From NCBI GenBank assembly GCA_019614645.1, contig JABWDB010000007.1:9375501-9439500 (forward strand): a DNA stretch of 64,000 bases, given 5' to 3'. Position 1 is the stretch's first letter, and each line of letters begins with the position of its first letter. Under the pieces are notes generated by a model, which saw nothing but the letters and a program-made list of their open reading frames with translations, was not told where the DNA came from and did not search any database. Source of the stretch: Stratiolaelaps scimitus (taxonomy: Eukaryota; Arthropoda; Arachnida; Mesostigmata; Laelapidae). Positions 14,202-27,200 of the stretch are shown here, one piece after another. The position numbers and the translations under genes are program-made.

Positions 14202-17200
14202 TACGCATCGTGCGATTTCCATCTTTGAGGAGTGCTTTGCACTTTGCGATAGGTAACGACTCACCGTTACTCGCAGGTGCATTCGTCCACTTAACGTCTA
14301 AGTGCCTCTACATATGTACAGTCAGTCAGATGAAAGTAGATGTACATTTCCAGCGGTGTCTACATAGAAATGACACAACTCAGAGAACGTCGCTCGCTGC
14401 GATGATTCGTGTAAATTTCCAACCAGTCTTTCAAAGTCCGTTGCATAAGTTTGTCGTTCCCTTGCGCTTCGCTCGGGAATACATTCATGTTCAGTCAGAC
14501 CTGTTGCCACCTACCAGTCATTTGTTGACAGGTAGAAGGGTCTCTTCTATAGGGTCACCGTTCTTTGGCCGGCTAGTTTCCTAAAGTGCAAAAAACTCCA
14601 TAAGGACTGCGAATACGCAAAATAATTTGACTACAACACCGCATCATAATCAGGGTACATCTCCACGCAGCATTCGCACCTGTAATGTATAATAGAGGGT
14701 GCGGGCATCAGCAAGTCGGATGACCAGGAACACATAGCAGCCGTAAGCAAACGTATTTCCAACGCAGCGCTTTCTATACAAGCAAGCACATTCTGCGCCA
14801 CGGTATTCTGCACCACGTTGAATTACCAAGGCTGGCATCGGTCGGTTGCACTAAGCGACACTAATAATTCCCTGCCGACTGTGGAGTGTGATTCAGTTCA
14901 TAGAAATGGTCTTCAGGCGTTATCACGTGATGTGTGCCTTGAAATTGTGGAATTTTTAATGTGGTCTCGAAAAGGATGCCCGATTTACTCTTACATCAAC
15001 CTTGCGAATATATATATATATAGGTTTGCTGTCGCCTTTACACGATAACTCTTTTAGTTAGCAAACTCGTCACCTAACCATCTGAGCACCGAGACGACGA
15101 TCAATGCAGCCATCGCAGTTAGGCTATTGATGGTGCCCGTGGACTAGAGATACCCGTCTTTAAGGGCTTACTATACGAGCACTAACAAAGAAGACCTAAA
15201 CACCTTTTTAGATTATAGGTAATCCAAACAAATAATGGTTACATAGTGAACTCGACGTTTAGCCTATATGTGTATATGTTCAATTGTGCACTGCATTGCA
15301 GTTTCTCTAAATGGAGCTGCTTGGCAAGCAGCTGTATTCGTCATAGTAGTGGTTGTAGAAACACATCAGCAAGAACTCTACCGTTTTTTTTAAAGGACAT
15401 TATCCTTTAGAAGCAGCAACAGTTGCAGCATTGCTGCAAGGCACTCGACGACTGCTACTCCTGTTTGCTGGTTGACCGCAGGGAAGGAGTCCTAGGAGGA
15501 GAAAGAGAGATAGGAGAGAGAGACGGCGGAATTAGAATTGGCACCATCCTGCACGCATGCAGGATCGCAGAAGAAATGCGTCAGTATGCTATGTATCGTG
15601 CTTCAGGGGACCGTAGAGTGAAAGACGTAGACCGTACCGTGGTAACTCTGTCAGAACGTGATGGCTGAGTCAGCAGATAAGCAGGCGAGGTAGCCGCCAC
15701 TTTCTGGACCCTGTTGATCTCCAGCGCACACGGCTGCTCACACGAGCCGTCCTGCTTGAAACAGGTGGCATGGCTATACACGACAACAGCGACAAACACT
15801 GCCGGTGTTCAGGGGGAACTGACAGAACCTGAGGGTGGAAGCTCTACCCGACATTCAGGATCTCCTACCGATGCCCTGGGCCCATGAGAACACCTGGCAC
15901 AGATGTACGTAACGATTCTGTATGCCAATTTTAGCGGTGATGGAATAGAGAAGGAAACTTTTTGAAGTGCAAGCTTCTGGAAAAATCGTATCTCCGCTAA
16001 TGAGACTTACAGGGGCAGATAAATCCCTGATAGCCGCAGGATAGATTGGTGACTCGAATCCTTTACTGAGTACGGGGTAAATCCTCCGCATTGGTTTAAG
16101 CGCTTCTCGGGACGACAAAAGCTAAATAGTTCCCAAATGAAACAACGGAGGAGTTAAATTAACGATCGTCGTTTGTCTGTTATTTCCTTTGCTATTTACA
16201 GGTGGTAGGTTCACCAAGGGAGTTCCACTTCATGCATCGGTCGATACCGCATGCGCGCACTCGACGGAGCGTCGGCCATATGAGGTCCCTCAAAACCCAT
16301 CCAGACGTACGTAAACAGCATGGTTCTCTACGAGTGTAATGAACGATTATGGATTCCGTGTGTTTAACAAGCTCATCTGAGACTGGCTGCCCGAACTGAC
16401 TTTATACCTATATAATTATTAGTATTTTTAACGTGCTATGGCTTGGTCATCAACACATACAGATACTATAACGAACGTTTTCAGTCGACTAGCAACGGCA
16501 CTTCGGCGGTCGAAGTGACTTCTACTGGTCACTGTGCAGTTTGGATCTCTGGCAGTGCGGCAAAAATGATCGCAGTTATGATTACAGCTACAGAGCAAAC
16601 GGGTAGCACATATATCGTTTCCGAGGTCTCAAGGCTACCTTTTCTGGGGAATTAATCAAAATTGTCCCGATATTTGCAAATGAATGCATTCGTATTCTGG
16701 AGAGAGTAGCCCACTTTTTAGAAAAGCCTTGGACGAACGGGTACAAGCTTGTAACGCGGACCTCCCGACGGTGGTAGCTGCGGTATGCAACGTACTTGAA
16801 CTGGTGGATCCTATATGCTTTGGCCCCGTATGAAAGTTGGGCTGTAGAGCCGCAAAAAGCTACTCGTGAATCATGCTTGAGGAAAGTCACGGTCATATAG
16901 GTCAAATTCGATAAGGAAACTCAGTTAAATGTGTCGTATTTTCCATTTGCCTATAAGCTCGCATATTGTGTGAATATATCAAATATACAGCGACCCACTG
17001 TGGATCGCACTCACGTCCATTGGTCTCTCTCTGGTGCTTCCCTAGTGATGCCTGTAGATCGAGCGAGTCGCGCTTCCACAACAAAATTGTCACATCATCG
17101 TCACTAATCTCTGGGACTACAAGTAACACCACCAGCAAATTAGTAATGTCGTTTTAATACATGCATGAATGTCCCCATGACAGAACCCAAGCAAAGATTC

Positions 17201-20200
17201 TCTGACATCGCCGCTTGGCTAATATTATACCCTACCTGATATTGATGTTAACCTGCTCTACTAGCTTACGATGGAGAGAGGGCTGACATTGTGGCATATC
17301 GACCAGAAAATACTATTCTAGAAGGGTCTTAGAATAAACGCCATCGAGGAGGGCAGGCACCATTTTGTTAGGGGGTCTTCTCCTTTCGCGAGTCCTGTCA
17401 ACTATGAGTATATCATGCTTGTTTTTTTTAGGGCAAAAGGTCGCCCGTTCAAAAGTTACTTTATGTGCGTTCACCAGAGGACTCTCAAGCCAACAGTTAC
17501 TTTAAGGACATGAGGACGTTTCTGACATCGATGACATGCTCTTCCGCACAACGTGTGAAAGTCGCTTTGAGTCGCTATTTGCGTACACCTAAATATATAT
17601 ATTCAAAATGGCCTCCACCACGCCGTTGGCAATTGGCCTTTAGCAGGGATAGCGGGTGCTAGGCAGTTTCAGGCTCCTACACAGGTATACACCTTGTGTA
17701 ATTATGAATTCTAGTTTCTACCCACTCCATAATGCCTTACTTTAGCATGCATGAAAATACTCTACAGCAATCGTAGTCGGTCGTTTTAGCCACCGGATTC
17801 ATGCGATGAGCATGAAATTGCCTGTTATAGCCTAGTCCGTAAGGAACTGTACCAGCCCACAGCAGGAATACTGGTCCGTTCGTACCCGATGAAAGCCGGT
17901 CGACGATGGTGTTCAATTCATAAAGGCCTGTTATTGTTACGGTTAATCGGCCTCTGTGTGCAATTCCACAGCTAAATTGTAAATGTCCCATATGTATATG
18001 ACCGACATAATGAAGGAAGGATGCGAACGAATGCTTTCTGAGAATTTAGCCGAATGTAGGCATAGACGTCGTACGCTGCCATATGATATCACTCAATGTG
18101 GGATCAGTTGTCTCTCCTTGTGCATTCGTTGTTGACACGATTCTCCACGACATAGCGTCCCACCTATGTAAGTATAATAAGTAAGTAAGTCTCCTCTAAC
18201 TACACCGCATTAAATCAGTCATCTCATCGCGACAGACGCTGTGGTTAAGTGCGGTTTTCACAGCAAAGCTACTTTGGACGCCGAGTCGAAAACATTCCAG
18301 GTCTGTTTGGTCTGATCAGCCGGCTTTTCTGTTTGAGAAGCAAGAGCTTTTCAAGAATAGCTCGGTAGACATGTCTAGATCGACATGTACCGATTTATCC
18401 AGCCGTAGATGAATAGGCCGTTTCGAAGAGAAAATATAGTTTCCATCCTGTTTCTATGGGATGAGTGTAATGCCCCTGTGCATTCCGGCTGATCTTGTAG
18501 GTAGCGGGTATGCTGTACTCGCTGGTATGCTAAAACCCCTATGTGGGGTAAACATGAGAACTTACTTATTTATTATCACTATAATTGTTATTAGATATGG
18601 AGAAAGGACCTACTTTAGATACCATCACAATGACTTCATGGTATCTCTAACATCTGGAGATTACGCCAGTAACAGGGCAGAAGAATGCCTGATTTCAAGG
18701 GGATCTTCTACGCCTGGAGACCACTCAACATGGCGTGTTGAATATCTACATTGAGTGAAAATCCACATTTTTTTTTCCCAATCGCGGCTTTAACATCCGC
18801 TCGGTGCCGATATCGAAATTTGCTCGATCTCCAGCCGTCATGATCAGGCGCGCGCGGCAGATGAAGCCTGCAGCCATTTGATGCACCCAAATGTCATTAT
18901 CCATCATCGTCAAAACTCTCTCGTTGAAACTCGTGTTGAGCCCTGGCTCATCGTTACCTCGTATATCGCGTGCTATTGTAACTACCGGCGACTAGATAGT
19001 ATTATATAGCATATGATTTATAGTGGTCGGCGAAACGAATTTGTGTGTTGCTTCTGTGACGGTTAAGAACCCCCGCAGTCCCCCCGCCGTCTTGCGTCGG
19101 TGTCTCCAACGCAAGGCGAGTTCGTCTGTTGTCCTTGTGAATGAGAAACAGCATAGTTCTGAGAATCATCTGTTGACTCGCACCTTTCTTTGTGGCATAC
19201 AGCCGACTCCGGGACTATACGGAGTGGTTGCTATGTAAGGTAGCAGCGAAAATGTCACGAACATTCTTTCAGCGGGTCGACCTCGCCAAAACAGGACCAC
19301 GTTGACATTGTTGACGATAGGGTTACGAATAACGACAGGCAGTAAAGGCCGTTCCCCATCAAGCAGCTGAGAAGAGCGGTCTTTAGAAAAGCAATCCAAG
19401 GTGTTACGTGCTTAGATACGACCTTCTCGGGAGACCTAATGTTGCCAATCCAACAGCACGCCCGCCTACACAAATATTTACTCCGCATGTAGCCTCGTGT
19501 CTCTGGATTTGTAATACTTGGTGGCATAGAGTGTGCCTTGTTAGTTATTCATTAATGTTTAACTACTGTTATCGGCTAGGCTATGTTATGGAAAAAAAAC
19601 ATAAAAAAATTAGATCTTTTTTTTACGCGTATCTTTACTGAACTTTCAGCGACCTAAACATATATATATATAGACATGACTACAGCTCGTTTACCTGGAT
19701 TTCCCACACGTATACAAACTTCTGTACCGCCTACCCACCATACGCGGCGTGTCCGCTTACACTGCGATATTCGGAACCATACCATAGAAAATTACCCCAT
19801 CAAGGAATCGTCTATATTAATTATATCTGCGTAAGCTTTCAGTGCGGTTCTGGCGTTTATTGTTAATTCCATCAGCGTTCTTATCAAGCGAAGGCTTGAT
19901 TCATCATCTTAAGGCCACTTCAACAGCCGCGCTCCATAAGGCATCCAAAGACGATTTATAGCTGAAAGCGAATGAAAACTCACCGGCCGCGTAGATACAC
20001 TGGCTGTCCTGGTGAAATAATAGAATACTATAGCCGTTCTCTCACTACGTATTACTGTCGAACTCTAGTTTTACGCAGGGTAATATGACCCATTTGTTAC
20101 GCCATGCGTTCACTAATGCTTAACACTTACCTTAGGTACCAAACAGACACCTCAGCTGAAGCAGTTATCCTCTCACTGGCCCCTCTCTGTCGAGGGGTGT

Positions 20201-21142
20201 CCTGGTGGGAGGCACCACAACGAAGCGCAACAGTACGAACTACCTCCAGCCAACCTGAGGGCAGATTGCGTGCGAGGCGAATGCAGGACGGTATCCTCGT
20301 TTCAGTGGCGAGCATGCTTCAACTGTCTGGAGGATACGAACACGAAGTGAAGGATGAAGTACCGCACGCCAGCTTGTGTGACATAAGTGGAAAAAGCGAA
20401 TCTATTCGTGTTTCGTTAGTTCAGATTACATTAATGACGAGCGTACAATTCGTTTGCTCCGTTTGTTAAGAGCCGAATTCGCTGGCATAGTAAAATATTA
20501 ACATAGAACTAAAGGCACATCGGCATCGGCCAGCCAGAAGGTTTCCGGGCCAGCTGGAACCAACTCGAAACGAAATCTGAAGGATAATAATATCTCATTT
20601 GGAAGTCATACGAACTACAAGGAAAACACCCTCTGGTGTAGCTGTCCTGCGATCGACGCAGGAGAAGGGAGTCCCCCTGCCACTTGCTGCCTGAATAATT
20701 GACGAACAAATCCTGGGTCACATATATACGACTAAATTTATAGAGATATAGTATGTATATATGTATGTGTATATGTATGTGTGGGTGCGTGTTGGCTAGA
20801 AAAGTCGTTGTGAATAAATGATCGATATCGATTATCTATCTAGCGATTATTATTACGTGGACGGACACCGCAGAGGTCGGCCCTACGATATATTTGCCAA
20901 GCTAGTCTAGCTGCTCGCTAATGATGATTTGATTTGGAACTCGTTACGAAGCTGTACCTAATTTACCTCGGTAAATGAACGGAAACCGGCAGTCGACGTT
21001 AAGGATATGGCTGCGGACAGAAGAGCTGAATGAAAACATTCGCCTTTAATTCTAGTCGCAACGAAAGCAGCTGTATTACATTACAACGACTAATGAATGT
21101 ACTCCATTGCCTCTTTGTACCGGGTGTTCCGTGTTACCGCAG
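14202..21142. other. Non-coding stretch upstream of the first recognised PC2 exon
   Basis: By gene order the PC2 signal peptide and propeptide exons should lie here or further left. I found no segment resembling them with matching splice sites. The frames seen (for example 20104-20469 on + and 16588-16905 on -) have no recognisable domain. Part of this stretch is probably PC2 intron. Confidence 0.4.
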
Positions 21143-21283
21143 GTGCGTCATGCGGTTCAGCAGGCTGGATTTCGCCGTACGAAGAGGGGCTACAATCGAC
21201 TGCGGCTAGCTGTCCTCGAGGAGATTCAACAGCAACACCAGAACGAACCCACTGATCCTTACTTCCCCTATCAGTGGTACCTG
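21143..21283 (+). CDS. PC2 exon a: propeptide end and maturation site
   Basis: The acceptor is ACCGCAG and the donor GTAAGT; both borders are phase 0 and there are 47 codons. It starts [10 protein letters not shown] and holds the autocleavage site RRTKR before GY. It then runs through a Gln/Glu-rich segment, longer than in vertebrate PC2, to QWYL at the start of the catalytic domain. Confidence 0.92.
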
Positions 21284-24200
21284 GTAAGTAATACGTTACG
21301 TTTGTTACTGTCGAACGCTGCTTGACTTTTCGTTAGACAACATAGTAGAAAGAGGCCTTTAGCGCAGCGACCAGATTGCAGGCATCGGGGAGCTAGATAG
21401 GCGGGTCCGCCTCGACCTGTCCCAGCTAAATCATACCGACCAGACCCTCTTGTTGATCCTTCAAACGATCTACTGCTGAGCAAGGTCTGGAATAGCGCAA
21501 CGACCGACTAATACATATAAGCTGGCCAACGCTTGCTGTGTGCCTGTGTCATTTGGCCTTTGCTTATATCGGAAGGGCTGGTCCCACATGCGCGGAGACT
21601 TCCATCCACTCAGTGTTCGCAGCAGAAACTCCCCGTGAATGTGACGCCAAAGCTGGTTGAAGTAACATCAATCTGGTGTCAATATGGCTGATCCAGTTGT
21701 CGCCGAGGATCGAGTTGACCTCGACCTTCTTTCTGACCTCGACCTTAACGACTGTCGAGAGCACTCCAGAGAAGAGACGTATCGCGACGCGTCCGTCTCG
21801 CTCGAAGCACCTAATCCTCATGAGGAATATGAAGATATCTACAATCTGCTATTCCACGTGGCATCCTTCATGTTGAGGTGCAATAACTCAGCGTTCCTAC
21901 TCACGTGAAGAAAACAGGATTGCCAGCTATGGAGTCCTTTATTATTATTGGGAGGAATATCGTACAGTGATCAGTAAGCAGTCTTCATAGACATTCAAAG
22001 CAGCAGAACAGGGTTTGATTATGCGCTTTTCGGCACTACATATAAACTCGGCACTAATATCCCGAAGCAGAAGTAAGTTGTGAACTTGTATGTTGCACGA
22101 TTATCGAAGTACTATAGTTGTGAATTCGACCAGCTACCATGGGAAGGCAACGGAGCCATCAGGCAGACGCCTCCGAAGCAAAAGGCTATTTTATTTAATA
22201 ATCAACACCATGCTCGTATATCCCGCATCATAATACAGACCTTCGATATACCTCCTGTCGAACGTCTGCCAATTAGAAACGGGCTTGTGCAGAGCTCGCA
22301 TCTGTTCATGTCGGCATCGTCATGTGTGTGATCGTTTAACAGCAGATATAATTTAAAAAGGAGTAATGGAATGCACTTTCATTTACACTTTGCATAAAGC
22401 CCTGTATCTAAGCAGATCAGAGATGCATAACGCTTGGAAGACGTTATTTATAAAAATGCATAGCCAAGAATAGCGAACTAGATGAGAAATGACCGACCCC
22501 CTAAATATATCTGTTAAAACGTAATTTGCAGTTTATCAATGGGCGTGCATTACTCGCTTGCCACTAATGAGGGTCAAATTTTAATGAGACATGTGTAAAG
22601 TACACTGTAAAAATGAGATTCCGGGCCTGTCATTCTTCAAGCACCCGGTGCTTGCGGGTAACACCACGTCGGTAGGCGAAACGCGAACTTCTAGGTATAA
22701 GCGCTACTTGTATGTGATTATGCTAGTCTTCAAATCACGTTCGCGGCCACGCTTTCAGGCCACATCGTAACCCAACAATGCAGCCCGCATAGTCGTGTAG
22801 TCACCTTTGCTAAAGGCAGTTGAGTAGAATCTCGACCCATGTCATAACTCTCCATATACAAGAACTGCGTACATTGAACGCAGGAGGGCACAAAGCACCC
22901 TGTCTGGTACAAAGCACTGTGTTCGTCCATTATTGTTAGAGCAGCTGTTCCCAAATGGCCAAACCTTCTATACGGGAGATGTAAGTAGTTCCCGCAATGG
23001 TCGCAAGCACGGTCTGCTCTCGACCTCTTTCTGACTAGCCACACTTGCCTACTCATTCCCACGGGGGAGTCCCAAAGAAGACGACCTTGAGAATCCGAGT
23101 TTGGGGGGAAGCTCAGGTAGGCGCTCTTTCATGTCCCTCTTAACCATGTCGTCCGGGGCGGAGCTTTGACAGGGAATACGACCGTAGAGCCCGAATCAAA
23201 ATGTTCGTCTTCATGATCGAAACGTGGGTTGGAAGGCAGATGAAAAAACACCCTACAATGTGTAAAGCTAACTCGCCACGGCCTAACGAGAAATAAAACA
23301 GGATACTACAATCGGGCCTTGCAGGTCCATCGCCTCTTCCCGAACAGCCAGCGTACGTAGGCTCGCGGACTGGCACGTACTGGCAGGCCATAGCTAGCTC
23401 AAGGAAACCGCGGTAGATCGGCGAAAAAGCCGGTTGCCAAGGTGGTTAAGCGGCAGACAGCTAGTCTCCCATGAGTACACTAACGTGCATCTATGTTGTA
23501 AGCAAGGCTAAGCACCTCTCTCAAACTGCCGCTGCCGGAAACAGCTCCCTTACCCTCAGTTGGCTCACCACCCTCACCACTCGCCGTCGTCCACAGCTCT
23601 GACGACGAGAGGGAGAGATACAAGGTCGCGTTAAGAACAATTGCTGTGAGAAAAATTCGCTGCGCTTCACGACGTATCTCCTTAATCCCCGCCGCTTCTA
23701 CCACAGTGCGTCGAAAGTGGGCTGCTGCTGCTGCTGCTGTTGTTGTTGGAGGTAATTTTTTTCAAGCCTTCAACCACATGGTACTACTGCTCGGAACGGC
23801 AAAAAAGTTGGCTACTTGGTTATTTCAAGTTAGGTTAGCTGGCAAGAGCATCACACTGGCTCTGAGACAGCTGGTGTTTGCTGCGCCCCTCAGCGATAGC
23901 GGGGAGATGCTAGAAAATTGAGCTAGTTTGTCCCCCTCGCAAAAACACCACCATCGATTCTTATGCATGCCTCGACTATGTAACGCCATCCGTATCGTGT
24001 CTATGGTGGAGAAGGCAATTTTACTAAGCCAAGCTGATAGTATCACTTGAAACATGAACCGGGTTTGGTGTTTCCACCGCATATCGTGTCGATTTTGACT
24101 CTTAGGGGGGATCCTGTATTCGCACTTGTGGGTGTACCGCTAAATTGGACGAATCTGCTGGCTTATACACTTTATATAAACGCTTGTCGCTCCAGCAGAT

Positions 24201-27200
24201 CATCAAAGTACATAGCATCACCAGGTACGTTATTGAGACATAGTCACTCAAATGACATATGCGCGCAGGTTCTCAGATACCCAGAGGATCGTAGCAGCAC
24301 AAATAACTGCGTGGGAATACTCAATGTGCACAGTTGCGTATAGATGATTCCCAAATGATAAACATTTCAGTGTAGGAGCGAAAACGAACGCTTGCTACTC
24401 GTGTAACTCGAACAGCGCGTAGATATACCTAGCTCGCTTATGTTCCCCTAAACTAGTGCATTCAACCGCCGTACATGATATATTGCTACCGCCATCTCAG
24501 CAGAAATGCATGTTTTGATCTGGCGCAACTTAGTTCCCGCACCTCAGTGATACCCTCGCCCCACCACCACCAGCCGCGACATAACTGCCATCGTAGAGCT
24601 CATTTCTAAGGAGTGTGTACTTGTCGTACACGAATCATTTCCTTTGCTGCTTTTTTTTAAGCTGACTCTCAGCTGCCCCCCCAGGTGACAGGCCTTGGGT
24701 ATCACTTCAAGAGCCATTTCCACTGCCTCTCGAAGTATGCGCCGACATTAGCTAAGCCAGCCTTGAGGGACTCAAGCAGAAATGAAGGCCGAGTTCAAGC
24801 GATGCTGTAGAATCCGAAGGAAACGTCAACATAAACGAAGTCGCATATCTTTGGACGACTTCGAACGCCATCCGCTCGCCTCCTGTTTCCTTGCGGCCGC
24901 ATAACATTCAAGCGTCAAGTGACATTCACGCTTGAGCACACATGCGTTTGTGTGCCAGGCATTTGGCGAATTAGGACGAACAGCAGCGGGTGGATTACCG
25001 AAGTGGTAATACGATGAACCACCGTTAGGCCTGCACGTAGTTCAGCCCATGTTAGACTAGTGCTTGAGTGTGAGCTTGTTGCAGTGCTGATGTGCGATAT
25101 CATTTCGTTTTTGTTTGCCTATTGCAGAAAAACGTTGGCCAGAATGGAGGGAAACCCCGTCTCGATCTGAACGTGGAGGCGGCGTGGGCGCAAGGCTTCA
25201 CTGGTAAAAACGTCACTACGGCGATTATGGATGACGGAGTCGACTATATGCATCCGGACCTCCGAGATAACTATGTGAGTATCTGTCGCATCAGCCCCTT
25301 TGTACACACACACAAACACACACACACACATTATATATATATATATATATACGCCTTTCACCGACGACAGCATGGGATGCTTGGTTCACAATTTTTTGCA
25401 TTTTTAAAAGAGATTATTTTTGCACTATTCACAATGGTGAATGCAAACTCGTTGTATAAATACGTATATACATCGTCTGAAGTGAAGCTGCACGTAGAGA
25501 GGGAGGGTCGCTATGAAAAGAGTTCCACAGATGTACGCGAAAAACAGAGTTTTTGCACCTTCCTCAAATTTGACTGAGTCGACGTGCGTTGCCGCAAGCA
25601 GTCGACATTTCGAATCAGCCCGCTAATGGATTGACAGCCGAAACGAGAACAGCCATGTGGACGGGAGTAGTCGTAATCAATGGCGACATCAATTACCATC
25701 ATCCCGTGTCCACACACACACACGCAGCAGCAGCAGTTTGCCTAGTGTGTATTTTTGTATATTATACTTTATGGGTTTCCGCTCATCATTGCCTACGATA
25801 TCTCATCAACGAGCGTCTGTTACTTCAGAATGCACGGGCCTCTTACGACTTCTCTGGAAACGACCCGTTTCCCTATCCACGCTATACGGACGACTGGTTC
25901 AACTCGCACGGAACACGATGCGCTGGCGAGGTGGCCGCTAAACGCGACAACGGCGTCTGTGGAGTAGGAGTCGCCTACAACTCCAAGGTGTGTATGATGA
26001 TAGTGGGAGCGATGTGCTGATTCTGGCGCTAATATCAATACGATATATGTTCTTTATCAACCCTGGGGCTGTTGCACGCCGGGCCGTGGTTGGGAACTAC
26101 CTCCCGGTATATGCCGATGCTAATAATAACAAGAATAATAATAATAATAATAATGATAAGAATTACCATGATCAGCATCATCATATAAGTATAGTAAGTA
26201 CATGTCGTTCACGTATCGTGCATACCATGATGGGAGACGTGATTACGGTGAAAGGCAAAAGGCTAACTGACAGCGATGATGTTGCTTGTGAACCGCTCAT
26301 TGACAGTGGGTCTCGTTTGTAAACAATAGCTATGTATGCAATTTTCATTTTGCATTTAGGTGGCTGGCATACGAATGCTAGATCAGCCGTACATGACCGA
26401 TCTTATCGAAGCCAACTCGATGGGCCACGAGCCGCACCTAATCGATATCTACTCAGCATCGTGGGGCCCCACCGATGACGGCAAAACCGTTGACGGGCCA
26501 CGCAATGCCACCATGCGCGCCATCGTTCGAGGCGTTAATGAGGTAAGTGAGGAATTGCCGTCACCTGCAATATCCGTGTTTGTGAGCAGCACTCACGTAC
26601 ACCGCCGTATGACGACACTGAACTCGCCTCTTCTTGTTGAGGTTTTTCGTTGAGGTCTCTTTCAATGAAGACGATGAGGACTCGTGAGAGTTCCTATCAT
26701 TCGTATATCTCAAATATGCGCCACGTGTCGTGCTGCCCAATATCGTCATCTCTGAGGTATAGTACTCTGCATCGTAATGCGATCTAGCGTACGAAGGTCC
26801 AGCATTTTTCATCGGATGAATCTATCCAGCAGCGGTCGAATGTGTGCAAACGAGCTAGTCTCGCCAGTCGACGTCTCTAGGTATAGGAAATGGCTGGTTA
26901 GCAGCCATTTCCTACTGTCGAGCTGCCCGTCGACTTATCAGGAAAGAACTCGGCCGTCACTCGAGCGAGTTGCTATGGGAAGCGGTCGTTTTCGTTTCTG
27001 CACCTTCAAACATCTCCTCTATTTCTCTCTATCCTCGCTTTGTTTGTCGTCGCCTCATTCATTCCCGGTGCATAGGGACGCCGCGGCCTGGGCAACATCT
27101 ACGTGTGGGCTTCCGGTGACGGTGGCGAAGAGGACGATTGCAACTGTGACGGATACGCCGCCTCAATGTGGACCGTCAGCATTAATTCGGCTATAAACAA

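Noticed and set aside
24700..24740. [13 protein letters not shown] stretch resembling a convertase propeptide
   Set aside because: It lies after exon a, where the propeptide cannot be, and has no matching splice sites.
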